Part shown: in pieces, positions 8,644 to 17,120 of the stretch
Layout of the letters: each line of letters starts with the position of its first letter
How positions within the stretch are numbered: position 1 is the first letter of the stretch
NCBI GenBank assembly: GCA_965214115.1
Contig: CBDCAU010000007.1
Coordinates: forward strand, 1 to 64,000
Source of the DNA: Owenweeksia sp965214115
Lineage (GTDB): Bacteria; Bacteroidota; Bacteroidia; Flavobacteriales; Schleiferiaceae
DNA: 64,000 nucleotides
Direction of reading: 5' to 3'
Program-made: the position numbers and the translations under genes
Notes under the pieces: generated by a model
Database searches by the model: none
Seen by the model: only the letters and a program-made list of their open reading frames with translations
What the model was told of the DNA's origin: nothing

Positions 8644-11600
8644 ATGAGAAAAGTTACAAAATGGGCCTCGGCACTGGCGGCGGTATTTTTTGCCGGCACC
8701 ACCTTGGCCCAGCAGACTACTCTGCAAGTACGAATAAACAAGACCAGCGACGACGCCGAAGAACGCGGCGCCAACGCCAACAGCAACGCGGGGCTGATCG
8801 ACCTGAGCAGCTCCGACCTCGAACTCGTCCGCGATGGCGGCGACGGCGACCAATTTGTGGGGATGCACTTCGAGGGCATCGTTATCCCACAGGGCTCGCA
8901 GATTTTAGATGCCTACATTCAGTTTACGGTGGATGAGGCCGATGCGGGGGCCGGCACGGTGATTTTGAAAGTGGAAGACGATGACAACCCCACGACTTTC
9001 ACCAGCACGGCTTTTGACATCAGCAGCCGGGCCACGGTGAACGACAGCGTGGTGTGGGACAGTATCCCCGCTTGGAACACGATAGGCGCGGCGGGCAAAG
9101 ACCAGCGCACGCCCGACCTTTCGCGGCTTGTCCAAAACTTGGTGAACCGCGCGGGCTGGGCCAGCGGCAGCGCCATCAACATCATCGCTACGGGAACGGG
9201 CGAGCGCACCGCAGAATCTTACGACGGCTCGGCGGGCGATGCGCCTCTTTTGGTGATTAAATACATCGCGCCGGTGTCGGCGGTATTCGTGTTGAACAAT
9301 GGCAACGACGATGCGGAAGAGAACCTCACCAACGGCAACATCGACATCGGCAGCTCCGATTTGGAACTTACCACCGAAAGCAGCGACCAACTTATCGGGG
9401 TTCGTTTTGATGGCGTGAGCATCCCGCAGGGTTCCACCATCCAGAACGCCTACATCCAGTTTACGGTGGACGAAGTGGACACGGCCGGCCAAGTAGATGT
9501 GGCCATCGGCCTGCAAAATTCGGCCAATGCGGCGCCCCTCGCCAGCGGCGCGGCCAATTTGAGCAACCGCAATTATCTGACTACCAATCCTGTATTGTGG
9601 AACGTACCCGATTGGCTGAACGTGGGCGACAACGGCCCCGAACAGCAAACGCCCGACTTTTCGGCGCAGTTGCAGCAAATTGTGAGCAAGGGCGCTTGGC
9701 GCAGCGGCAATGCTATTTTGGTGGGATTGATTGATCCCGCAAACTTGGGCCTCTCCGGTTTTTCCGGCAACACCGCGCACCGCGTGGCAGCCTCCGCCGA
9801 TAAAGGCACCGGCGGCGACGCGGCCGAGCTGGTGGTTACTTACATCCCCTCGCCCGTGTTTGTGGACGGCGGTTTTCCGGTCAATAAATTGTCGTCTTGG
9901 AAATACCTCGACAACGGCACCGACTTGACCGGCACCAACTGGACATCCGTGAATTACAACGATTCCACTTGGGATTTTGGCAATGGCATTTTGGGATATG
10001 GCAACGGCAACGAAACCACCGTTCTCGATTTTGGCCCCAACCCTTCCAATAAATACACCACCACTTACTTGCGCCACACTTTTGATGTGCAGGATTCTTC
10101 GGTGATTGATTCGCTGGTGTTTGAATTGCTGCGCGACGACGGCGCGGTGGTTTATATAAATGGTATGGAAGCGTTCCGTTCCAATATGCCCGCCGGCAAT
10201 GTGAACTTCAACACTTTCGCGGCCAGCACCGTGGGCGGCGCGTCCGAGACGGAATATTTTGAAATCAAAACGGGCAACTTGTTGCAAAACGGCCGCAACG
10301 TGATCGCGGTGGAATTGCACCAAGCTACGGCTGGCAGTTCCGATTTGAGTTTTGATTTGAGCGTGGATTTCGAGCGCCCGCCGCTTACACCCGCCGAATT
10401 TCCGCTGCCGCGCGAAAGCCGCTGGCACTATTTGGCCAACGGCGTTTCTTTGGACGGCACCAATTGGAAACTGACCTCTTTTAACGATGACAACTGGGAG
10501 CAAGGCCAAGGCCCGCTGGGCTACGGCGACCCCGTGAACACCGTCATCCCATTTGGGCCCGACCCCAACAACAAATACCAGACGTATTATTTCCGTCGGG
10601 ATATCAACATCAATTTGGATTCGATTCCGGATACGGTGCAGATTGGCGTGCGCCGCGACGACGGGGCGGCCGTTTATATCAATGGTAAGGAAGTGATCCG
10701 CCAGAACTTGCCAAGCGGCCCGCTGACTTACAATACCGTTGCGCCCACTTTCGTAGGAGGCGGCGATGAAAATGCGTACTTCTCCGAGTTTTTGCCGAAG
10801 AGCGTTTTTAAAAATGGTATCAACACCATCGCCGTGGAAGTGAAGCAAGCGGCGGGCGGCGCCACGGTGGATTTGCAGTTTGACCTTTTTATAAAAGATG
10901 CGCCCGTGGTAAACTCTCCAGCCTTGGGCTGTGTGGAAGAAGACGACAAGCACATCGCTTGCTTCCAGTCCATCGCGCCGGGCGCGCAGTCGCCGGTGTG
11001 GAGGATTCCCGGTTCACACAAATTCCAAGTGATTGCCAAACAGGGCGATGCGATGGACATCATCAACAATGGCATCACCACGATGGGCGGCAACAATGAT
11101 TTTACCGGATATATCGCCACCAACGGCAGCAGCCGCATCGGCCACGTTTCGGTAAACCAAGAAACCACCCCCGGCGGCGTTACGATGATTGACGTGAGCT
11201 TTGACGACAAGACCAACTTGTGGAGCAACGACACGATGCAGGGCGTGGATTTCTTTAACGGAGATTTGGTAACCACCACCCGCAACTGTTCTGGCGGCAT
11301 CACGCCTTGGGGCACGGTCATCACATCCGAAGAAACCCGCAACAGCGGCGACGTGAACGGCGACGGCTACACCGACGTGGGCTGGCAAGTGGAAATCAAC
11401 CCTTTTACCGCCGAGGTGATCGACCACGACGGCGATGGCAAACAGGACAAATTGTGGGCGATGGGACGCTTTTCCCACGAAAACGTGGTGATTGCCAGCG
11501 ACAACAAAACCGCTTACGAAGGCGAGGACGGCGGCTCTTCCGCAGTTTTCAAATTCGTGGCCGACAATCCCAAAGATTTGACCGCCGGAAAATTGTATGC

Positions 11601-13095
11601 TTTGCAGTTGGATGCGCCGCTTTCCGGTGGCGAGCCTACTTCCTTGACGGGAAAATGGATTCAAATCCCGAACACCACCCAAGCCGATTTGAACAACACT
11701 TCATCGCTGGCGATTTCGTTGGGCGCCACCAATTTCAACGGCGTGGAAGACATCGAAATCTCCCCGCTGAACGGGATGGTGTACTTTGTTTCCAAAGGCT
11801 TTGGCCGCACCTACCGTTTTGAGGACAACGACAGCGCGGTTTCTAAATTCAAGACTTTTGTGGGAGGTAAATCCTACGTTTTGAATACCGACGAAGGTGT
11901 GTTTGTAGAGCCGTGGGGCACGGGCAACGACAACTTGGTTTTCGATAATCGCGGCAACCTTTGGGTGCTGCAAGACGGCGGCAACGACTACATTTGGGTG
12001 GTGCCACCTTCGCACACGCAGGAAGATCCCAAAGTAGAACTGTTCGCCGTATCGCCCACCGGTTCAGAGCCTTGCGGATTGACGTTTACGCCCGACAACC
12101 GCTACGGATTTTTGAGCATCCAACACCCAAGCGGCGGCAACAGCAGCCAGTTGCAGAAAGACGCGGCCGGCAACGACGTGGCCTTCGATGTTTCTACAAC
12201 GGTGGTGATTGCTTTGGCGCAATTCCTCGGCGAATTCAGCGACAGCGTGATCACAACCGACAATGGCTGGGAAAAATCTACGGAAGTGGAAATGACCAAC
12301 CGCAGCGGGATGTGGAACGGCGCCAACGATGTACCGGCCGATTCCACCTTTACCCTGCCGGCGCAAGTGGGCCAGCCCTACGGTTTCCCCAGCATCAACC
12401 CCGTGGAAGGCGCGAGCGTGATCAAGACCGAAAACAACATCACGTTCTTCCGCCGCGAGTTCCGTTTGGATTCCATCACGGGCGCTTTGGACGCGCGCTT
12501 CCGCACCACCGTGGACGACCAAGCCGAAATTTACGTGAACGGCACCCGCGTGGCGCTGATTTCCAGCTTCGGCCGCCCCAACTTCAAGTCGCCCTCGCAC
12601 GACGTGAAATTTGAAGGCAACGGCAACGTCGTCAACGGTTTCAACGGTGGCGACAGCTACGACGTTTTGACCAATGCTGATTTGGACACGGTTTTCCAGC
12701 AGGGGACCAACGAAATCATCGTGGCGGTGCGCAACCTGAACAAGGCCAGCGATTTGGGCGGCTTCTCCTTCCGCTTGGATATTGAAGAGGCGGACAGCGC
12801 GGTGACTTCCACGGCGAAAAAATCCACTACCGTGAAGATGGAAAATGGATTTGCCGGCTTGAACATTTATCCCAACCCAACGATGGGCGTGATGAACGTA
12901 ACCTTGCCGAACGCCAATGAGGGCGCGGTGTTCCAACTGCAGCTCACCAATGTGAGCGGACAGGTTTTGGTACAGAAAACAGTAACCGAAAACACGCAAA
13001 TCGACCTGAGCGATTTTGCCGAGGGCGTTTACTTTTTGAACCTGCAAAACGGTGAAGAAGTGTTTACCCAGCGCATCATCAAAGGACAAAAATGA
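8644..13095 (+). CDS. giant secreted PhoX-like (DUF839) phosphatase-family protein with duplicated adhesion-type modules and T9SS tail
   Basis: A 1483-residue exported protein. The signal peptide is at 1-23 (KWASALAAVFFAGTTLAQ), so I chose ATG 8644 over the longer open frame from 8575. Domains in order: two related beta modules (about 25-215 and 220-415), each with a DDAEE motif, an SSDLEL motif and IQFTVDE; two PA14/jelly-roll-like modules (about 420-600 and 605-770) with LRDDGAVVYINGMEAF-type motifs; a PhoX/DUF839 region (about 780-1170) with the hallmark CSGGITPWGTVITSEE and a VNGDGYTDVG calcium-loop-like stretch; a third jelly-roll module (about 1230-1400); and a type A sorting domain starting GLNIYPNP. 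PhoX enzymes are calcium/iron-dependent phosphatases; activity here is inferred from family only. It appears to be a single-gene transcript with its own terminator. Confidence 0.88.
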   Translation: MRKVTKWASALAAVFFAGTTLAQQTTLQVRINKTSDDAEERGANANSNAGLIDLSSSDLELVRDGGDGDQFVGMHFEGIVIPQGSQILDAYIQFTVDEADAGAGTVILKVEDDDNPTTFTSTAFDISSRATVNDSVVWDSIPAWNTIGAAGKDQRTPDLSRLVQNLVNRAGWASGSAINIIATGTGERTAESYDGSAGDAPLLVIKYIAPVSAVFVLNNGNDDAEENLTNGNIDIGSSDLELTTESSDQLIGVRFDGVSIPQGSTIQNAYIQFTVDEVDTAGQVDVAIGLQNSANAAPLASGAANLSNRNYLTTNPVLWNVPDWLNVGDNGPEQQTPDFSAQLQQIVSKGAWRSGNAILVGLIDPANLGLSGFSGNTAHRVAASADKGTGGDAAELVVTYIPSPVFVDGGFPVNKLSSWKYLDNGTDLTGTNWTSVNYNDSTWDFGNGILGYGNGNETTVLDFGPNPSNKYTTTYLRHTFDVQDSSVIDSLVFELLRDDGAVVYINGMEAFRSNMPAGNVNFNTFAASTVGGASETEYFEIKTGNLLQNGRNVIAVELHQATAGSSDLSFDLSVDFERPPLTPAEFPLPRESRWHYLANGVSLDGTNWKLTSFNDDNWEQGQGPLGYGDPVNTVIPFGPDPNNKYQTYYFRRDININLDSIPDTVQIGVRRDDGAAVYINGKEVIRQNLPSGPLTYNTVAPTFVGGGDENAYFSEFLPKSVFKNGINTIAVEVKQAAGGATVDLQFDLFIKDAPVVNSPALGCVEEDDKHIACFQSIAPGAQSPVWRIPGSHKFQVIAKQGDAMDIINNGITTMGGNNDFTGYIATNGSSRIGHVSVNQETTPGGVTMIDVSFDDKTNLWSNDTMQGVDFFNGDLVTTTRNCSGGITPWGTVITSEETRNSGDVNGDGYTDVGWQVEINPFTAEVIDHDGDGKQDKLWAMGRFSHENVVIASDNKTAYEGEDGGSSAVFKFVADNPKDLTAGKLYALQLDAPLSGGEPTSLTGKWIQIPNTTQADLNNTSSLAISLGATNFNGVEDIEISPLNGMVYFVSKGFGRTYRFEDNDSAVSKFKTFVGGKSYVLNTDEGVFVEPWGTGNDNLVFDNRGNLWVLQDGGNDYIWVVPPSHTQEDPKVELFAVSPTGSEPCGLTFTPDNRYGFLSIQHPSGGNSSQLQKDAAGNDVAFDVSTTVVIALAQFLGEFSDSVITTDNGWEKSTEVEMTNRSGMWNGANDVPADSTFTLPAQVGQPYGFPSINPVEGASVIKTENNITFFRREFRLDSITGALDARFRTTVDDQAEIYVNGTRVALISSFGRPNFKSPSHDVKFEGNGNVVNGFNGGDSYDVLTNADLDTVFQQGTNEIIVAVRNLNKASDLGGFSFRLDIEEADSAVTSTAKKSTTVKMENGFAGLNIYPNPTMGVMNVTLPNANEGAVFQLQLTNVSGQVLVQKTVTENTQIDLSDFAEGVYFLNLQNGEEVFTQRIIKGQK

Positions 13096-13128
13096 TGGCT
13101 GAGCGGTAGCACTTTTTAGGAATTGAAG

Positions 13129-13160
13129 CCGAGGGCGTGATGTGCGCCCTCGGTTTTTTC
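13129..13160 (+). terminator. intrinsic terminator of the PhoX-like gene
   Basis: CCGAGGGCG (13129-13137) pairs perfectly with CGCCCTCGG (13145-13153) over a seven-base loop, followed by TTTTTTC. Confidence 0.9.
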
Positions 13161-13164
13161 TTTA

Positions 13165-13336
13165 AGCCCCCAATCCTCCCGCACGTGCGGGATTGCTTTG
13201 GTGGAAAATGGCACTGGAAAAAATGTGTTGTAAAAGAATCATTAAAAAATCGCCTTTATCACAAAATGCTCAAGCGTCTAAACCCCCTTTGCCGTGCATC
13301 GTTGCCGATACGGCACACGGTGGGGGATTGGGGGCT
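13165..13336. repeat. compound palindromic intergenic repeat
   Basis: The outer arms AGCCCCCAATCCTCCC (13165-13180) and GGGGGATTGGGGGCT (13322-13336) are complementary. Inside are two smaller hairpins: TCCCGCACGTGCGGGA (about 13177-13192) and GCCGTGC..GATACGGC (about 13291-13313). The outer CCCCCAAT/ATTGGGGG signature is shared with the repeat at 29691-29795. It fills most of the gap before the LRR gene. Confidence 0.75.
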
Positions 13337-13363
13337 TGCGCATTGTTTTTAAAAAATCCAACA

Positions 13364-14275
13364 ATGAAAAAACAAATCCTCACTTTTTTCTTCTTTTTCG
13401 GAATTTCTCTCTCAATAAAATCCCAATTCGCCGATACCCGAAAACCTATTTTTTACAATGTAAAAGAAGCCTTAAAAAATCCTGCCCAAGCGGAACAATT
13501 AAACCTTCGCCAAACCGAAATTTTTGAACTGGCCGATAGCGCCGTTTTTTTGGAAAACCTCACCTTCCTCAATTTGATGAAAAACAACTGGGAAAGCTGG
13601 GATTACGATTTGTTTGCTTTTGAGAAATTGGAAATTTTAAACCTGCGCGAGAATGGTTTGAAAACCGTGCCGCCAGAAATCGGGCAACTGAAAAATCTCG
13701 TCCGGCTGAACTTGGGACACAACTCCATCATCCGGCTGCCCCAGGAAATCGGGCAACTGGAAAACCTGCGCTACTTTCATTTCCCGTTCAATTATCTGAT
13801 AGAAATCCCAGCCGAAATCGAGGGCTGTCAACACTTGGAAACGCTGGAATTGCAGAACAACCAACTGAGCCATTTACCGAGTTCCATTTCCAAACTGAAA
13901 AACCTGCAAGTGCTGGACTTGGGCAACAATCAATTCCGCGAAATGGAGGAGGAATGGGTACAATTCAAAAAATTGCAAACCTTGAATTTGGAGGGAAATG
14001 CGTTGCGAAAAATCCCGTCTAAAATCGCTAATATGAAGCAATTGAAAACCCTCAATTTGAATCAAAACCAAATCACGGTTTTGCCCGAAAATTTATATAA
14101 ACTGAAAAACTTGGAAACCTTGATTCTTTCCAATAATTCATTGCAAAAATTGCCCGCAAAAATCGAGAGGATGAAAAACCTGAAAACCGTTTTGGCGAAC
14201 GGGAACCACTTTTCGGAAGAGGAGAAAGCGCGAATTAAGAATGCGTTGCCGGAAGGTTGCACGGTCGTTTTTTAA
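13364..14275 (+). CDS. secreted leucine-rich-repeat protein
   Basis: 303 residues with a signal peptide at 1-21 (ILTFFFFFGISLSIKSQ). About nine leucine-rich repeats of 22-24 residues cover positions 60-280. They have the bacterial/plant-like consensus LxxLxLxxNxLxxLPxxI, for example LVRLNLGHNSIIRLPQEIG and LQVLDLGNNQFREMEEEW. LRR proteins make curved binding surfaces; no catalytic domain or sorting domain is visible, so the ligand and final location are unknown. The start is the ATG at 13364, next to the signal peptide; the open frame extends further up only through the palindromic repeat. It converges with the DUF4130 gene, 21 bases away. Confidence 0.85.
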   Translation: MKKQILTFFFFFGISLSIKSQFADTRKPIFYNVKEALKNPAQAEQLNLRQTEIFELADSAVFLENLTFLNLMKNNWESWDYDLFAFEKLEILNLRENGLKTVPPEIGQLKNLVRLNLGHNSIIRLPQEIGQLENLRYFHFPFNYLIEIPAEIEGCQHLETLELQNNQLSHLPSSISKLKNLQVLDLGNNQFREMEEEWVQFKKLQTLNLEGNALRKIPSKIANMKQLKTLNLNQNQITVLPENLYKLKNLETLILSNNSLQKLPAKIERMKNLKTVLANGNHFSEEEKARIKNALPEGCTVVF

Positions 14276-14296
14276 AAGATTGATTTCAAAAAAAAT

Positions 14297-15145
14297 TCAT
14301 TTTTCAAACAAGTATTTCCAATACCGCTTTGGCACGTGGCGGATATGCAGTTTCATATTTTTCCGTGCTTTTATATTCACGGAATCAAAGTAATCTTTCC
14401 AAAGATTTTGGTAGGAAATTTCATCGGAATGCAGCACATTTTTAGATAATTTTTCGGCATTTTTGGGAAGTTCCATTTCGATAAAATCAACTTTATCCAA
14501 ATCGTATGAAAGGCCGTACTTTCTTTTTACATCAAAAATCACCCATTTCTGATCGGCGTAGCGCTTTTCAAAATGCTCGCCGATGAGCGGCACCACGTCA
14601 AAATCGGGTTCGATGGCAGCGAACCAAATATCGTCCGCCAATCGTTGAAACCGTACGAAGGCGTGCATCCGGTGTACCTCGCGGTTTATTTCTTTCTGGA
14701 TTTTTTTGAGTTGCAAAACATCATCATCGCGGAAATCCGACAAAACTTCTTTTCCATTTTTCAACACCTTGGAAACCAAACGGTAAACCAAAATTCCGCG
14801 CCCCTCTTTTTCAGAAAGAAAAACTTTATGAAGTTGATGTAAAAAAGAAGAACCTGCGATTTCCCGCAGCTTTTTGGCTACGCGTTTGGCTTTGGATTCA
14901 TCCAAAACCGCTTGGTGGTTTTCAGCAAAAAGTTGCTCTTGAAATTCACTTTCTCCCAAAATCTCGATGGGGGAAATCTTCAGATCATAACAATCAAAAA
15001 TCGCGGAAAGCAAACCTTGGAACGTGCCATCAAAAATGACGATTTTTTCGGAATTTAGGATGCCACTCAAAATTCTATTTTTTGCAACGGAATGTGTTCT
15101 GCTCACGCTGTTTTTTAATTGTGCCACTAATTCATTTAGCCACAA
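14297..15145 (-). CDS. DUF4130 (TIGR03915-type) uracil-DNA-glycosylase-like DNA metabolism protein
   Basis: 282 residues at the longest. The conserved family start appears as IVIFDGTFQGLLSAIFDCYD (about 35-54), and the body contains VHRMHAFVRFQRLADDIWFA and the FDVVPLIGEHFEKRYADQ motif typical of TIGR03915. The family is paired genomically with the radical SAM protein encoded just upstream (here 15226-16470, same strand, gap about 80 bp). The pair is believed to act in DNA modification or repair; the reaction is not established. The first 27 residues after ATG 15145 overlap a palindromic repeat and do not look conserved, so a TTG at 15064 is an alternative start. Confident on family, unsure on start. 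Confidence 0.85.
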   Translation of the reverse strand: MWLNELVAQLKNSVSRTHSVAKNRILSGILNSEKIVIFDGTFQGLLSAIFDCYDLKISPIEILGESEFQEQLFAENHQAVLDESKAKRVAKKLREIAGSSFLHQLHKVFLSEKEGRGILVYRLVSKVLKNGKEVLSDFRDDDVLQLKKIQKEINREVHRMHAFVRFQRLADDIWFAAIEPDFDVVPLIGEHFEKRYADQKWVIFDVKRKYGLSYDLDKVDFIEMELPKNAEKLSKNVLHSDEISYQNLWKDYFDSVNIKARKNMKLHIRHVPKRYWKYLFEK

Positions 15146-15224
15146 AGACTAGAAGGCACAAAGTTCTCATAACTGTTAACCTTTTTAAAATCAATTCTTT
15201 GCGTGCTTTGTGTCTTAGTAGCTG
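15139..15224. repeat. imperfect inverted repeat, CACAAAG family
   Basis: AGCCACAAAGACTAGAAGG at about 15139-15157 and the sequence ending GTGTCTTAGTAGCT at about 15210-15223 are roughly complementary, with internal CACAAAG and CTTTGTG motifs. It fills the gap between the two DNA-metabolism genes. Confidence 0.5.
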
Positions 15225-15225
15225 T

Positions 15226-16470
15226 TCAAAAAAGCGCCAACTGTCCCGCATTCCGCTTTTGCACCGAACCCGCAATTAGGTGATTTTTAAGCACTTCAGG
15301 TTTCCAGTCATTTACTTTTAGGGAGGAAGAAAAGCCCGTCAAAAAATACTTGGCACGCTTCCACACCATTCCGATTTTCTTGAGGTGCTCTTCGCGCAAT
15401 TTCCCGTGGCGGCGGGCTTTTACAATCATCAGCGCGGATTTTACCCCGATACCGGGGACGCGCAAAATCTGTTCGTAAGGCGCGCGGTTTACGTCCACCG
15501 GAAAAAGCTGCGGGTTGCGGAGCGCCCAGCTCACTTTTGGGTCCAAATCCAAGCTCAAATTCGGCTGGGTTTCATCCGTAAGTTCCTCGGCTTCAAAACC
15601 ATAAAAGCGCATTAACCAATCGGCTTGGTACAATCGGTTTTCGCGAATCAGCGGCGGATTTACCAAGGCGGGCAGGCGATTGTCATCGCTAATCGGGATG
15701 TATCCCGAATAATACACCCGCTTCAAATTTTGATCCTTGTACAGGGAGTCGGACAGCGAAAGGATATGACGGTCGCTTTCGGGGGAGGCGCCAATCACGA
15801 GTTGTGTACTTTGCCCGCCCGGCGAAAAAAGGGGTGCTTTTTTGAGGGATTTCTTTTCTTTTTTATATCCGCTGATTTTATCCTTCAAAAAGTTCATCGG
15901 GTCATATACTTCCTTATAGTTTTTTTCGGGGGCAATTTTTACCAAACTTTTTTCAGATGGAATTTCCAAGTTTACGCTCAATCGATCGGCGTACAATCCC
16001 GCTTCGTGCAGCAATTCATCACTCGCCCCGGGGATCGCTTTCAGATGGATATAGCCGTTGAATTTGTGTTCCGTCCGCAGTTCCTTGGCGATGCGCACCA
16101 ATCTTTCCATCGTAAAGTCGGCGTTTTTGAAAATCCCCGAACTGAGAAATAAGCCCTCGATATAATTGCGGCGATAAAAATTGATGGTCAAATCCACCAC
16201 CTCCTGCACGGTGAAGGCGGCGCGCTTTACGTCATTGCTGCGGCGGCTCACGCAATAAGCGCAGTCGAAAATGCAGTGATTGGTCAGTAATATTTTTAAT
16301 AAAGAAACGCAACGGCCATCTTCGGTGTAGCTGTGGCAAATGCCCATACCCGTGGCGTTGCCCAGCCCCTTGTTGGCGTTTTTTCGCTTGCTGCCACTGG
16401 ATGCACAGGAGACATCATACTTGGCGGCATCGGCCAAGATGGTGAGTTTTTCGCGGACACGATCGTTCAT
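15226..16470 (-). CDS. putative DNA modification/repair radical SAM protein (TIGR03916 type)
   Basis: 414 residues. The radical SAM cluster motif CxxxCxxC is present as CIFDCAYC (about residues 66-73), binding a 4Fe-4S cluster that cleaves S-adenosylmethionine. A further Cys-rich stretch (GMGICHSYTEDGRCVSLLK) lies just ahead. Near the C-terminus a helix-hairpin-helix (VPGIGVKSALMIVKARR, about 335-352) suggests DNA binding. Length and motif order match the family paired with DUF4130 proteins, encoded directly downstream. It is divergent from parC across a repeat-filled 650-bp spacer. ATG 16470 gives the expected N-terminus (DRVREKLTILADAAKYDVSC). Confidence 0.9.
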   Translation of the reverse strand: MNDRVREKLTILADAAKYDVSCASSGSKRKNANKGLGNATGMGICHSYTEDGRCVSLLKILLTNHCIFDCAYCVSRRSNDVKRAAFTVQEVVDLTINFYRRNYIEGLFLSSGIFKNADFTMERLVRIAKELRTEHKFNGYIHLKAIPGASDELLHEAGLYADRLSVNLEIPSEKSLVKIAPEKNYKEVYDPMNFLKDKISGYKKEKKSLKKAPLFSPGGQSTQLVIGASPESDRHILSLSDSLYKDQNLKRVYYSGYIPISDDNRLPALVNPPLIRENRLYQADWLMRFYGFEAEELTDETQPNLSLDLDPKVSWALRNPQLFPVDVNRAPYEQILRVPGIGVKSALMIVKARRHGKLREEHLKKIGMVWKRAKYFLTGFSSSLKVNDWKPEVLKNHLIAGSVQKRNAGQLALF

Positions 16471-16638
16471 ACGGGCAAAGATAAAATATCATTCGTCTCG
16501 CTAATTTTTTCCATACAAAACTTTGTGAACATTTCAATTTTTTGGAAAAAAATGAAAAAGAAATGGCAGTCTTTTTATAGAATACTTTACCCCTTGCGCA
16601 TTTAAAACTTTTCCGACAAAAACGAGTGTTGCATTTGG

Positions 16639-16943
16639 TATTGAACCGTGGCTTTAGCCCGGTTTTAGAATATATGCACACTTGATTAGGTTTTAGCCGA
16701 AATTTTTAATTGGGCTAAAGCCGTGAGTGGGGTGATTTCTTATTTCGCCGAGCTAAAGCCACGGCGCAATACTTCCTAATGCACGACGGGTTACTTTATA
16801 AAAATGGTGGTCAGAATTCAACCTTGGCATAGATTAACCGCCTCGCAAATGGCGGCGCAGTTCCATTTTAGGATTTTGTTGAAAAATCATCCCATTCTCG
16901 TGGCAACTATGCCGGGGTATTGAATCGTGGCTTAGGCGCGGTT
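16639..16943. repeat. four copies of a CCGTGGCTTTAGC repeat in both orientations
   Basis: Copies: 16641-16664 (forward, ACCGTGGCTTTAGCCCGG), 16710-16727 (reverse), 16748-16771 (reverse, GAGCTAAAGCCACGGCGCAA) and 16919-16943 (forward, degenerate). Copies 1 and 3 are near-perfect complements. The spacer 16471-17120 holds no other gene I can support. The last copy overlaps the in-frame extension ahead of parC, which argues against starting that gene there. Confidence 0.65.
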
Positions 16944-17120
16944 ACTATTTTCGCGCATCTCTCTTTTTGGCGATGGACGGAAGGAGAACTGCGCGGAGAG
17001 GTGGAAGCCCGACGGCCGGAATTTCAATGCCGCAAAGGGCTGCGGCCGCCGCGCAATTTTGAAAACCGCATTCAGCGATTTCAATTTTCAGAAAAACAAA
17101 TTCCTGAAAAGGAAAAAGAA

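Noticed and set aside
8905..10953. 682-residue open frame on the minus strand
   Set aside because: It lies antisense inside the PhoX-like gene, is His/Arg/Gly-rich and has no domain; a by-product of the GC-rich third positions of the real gene.
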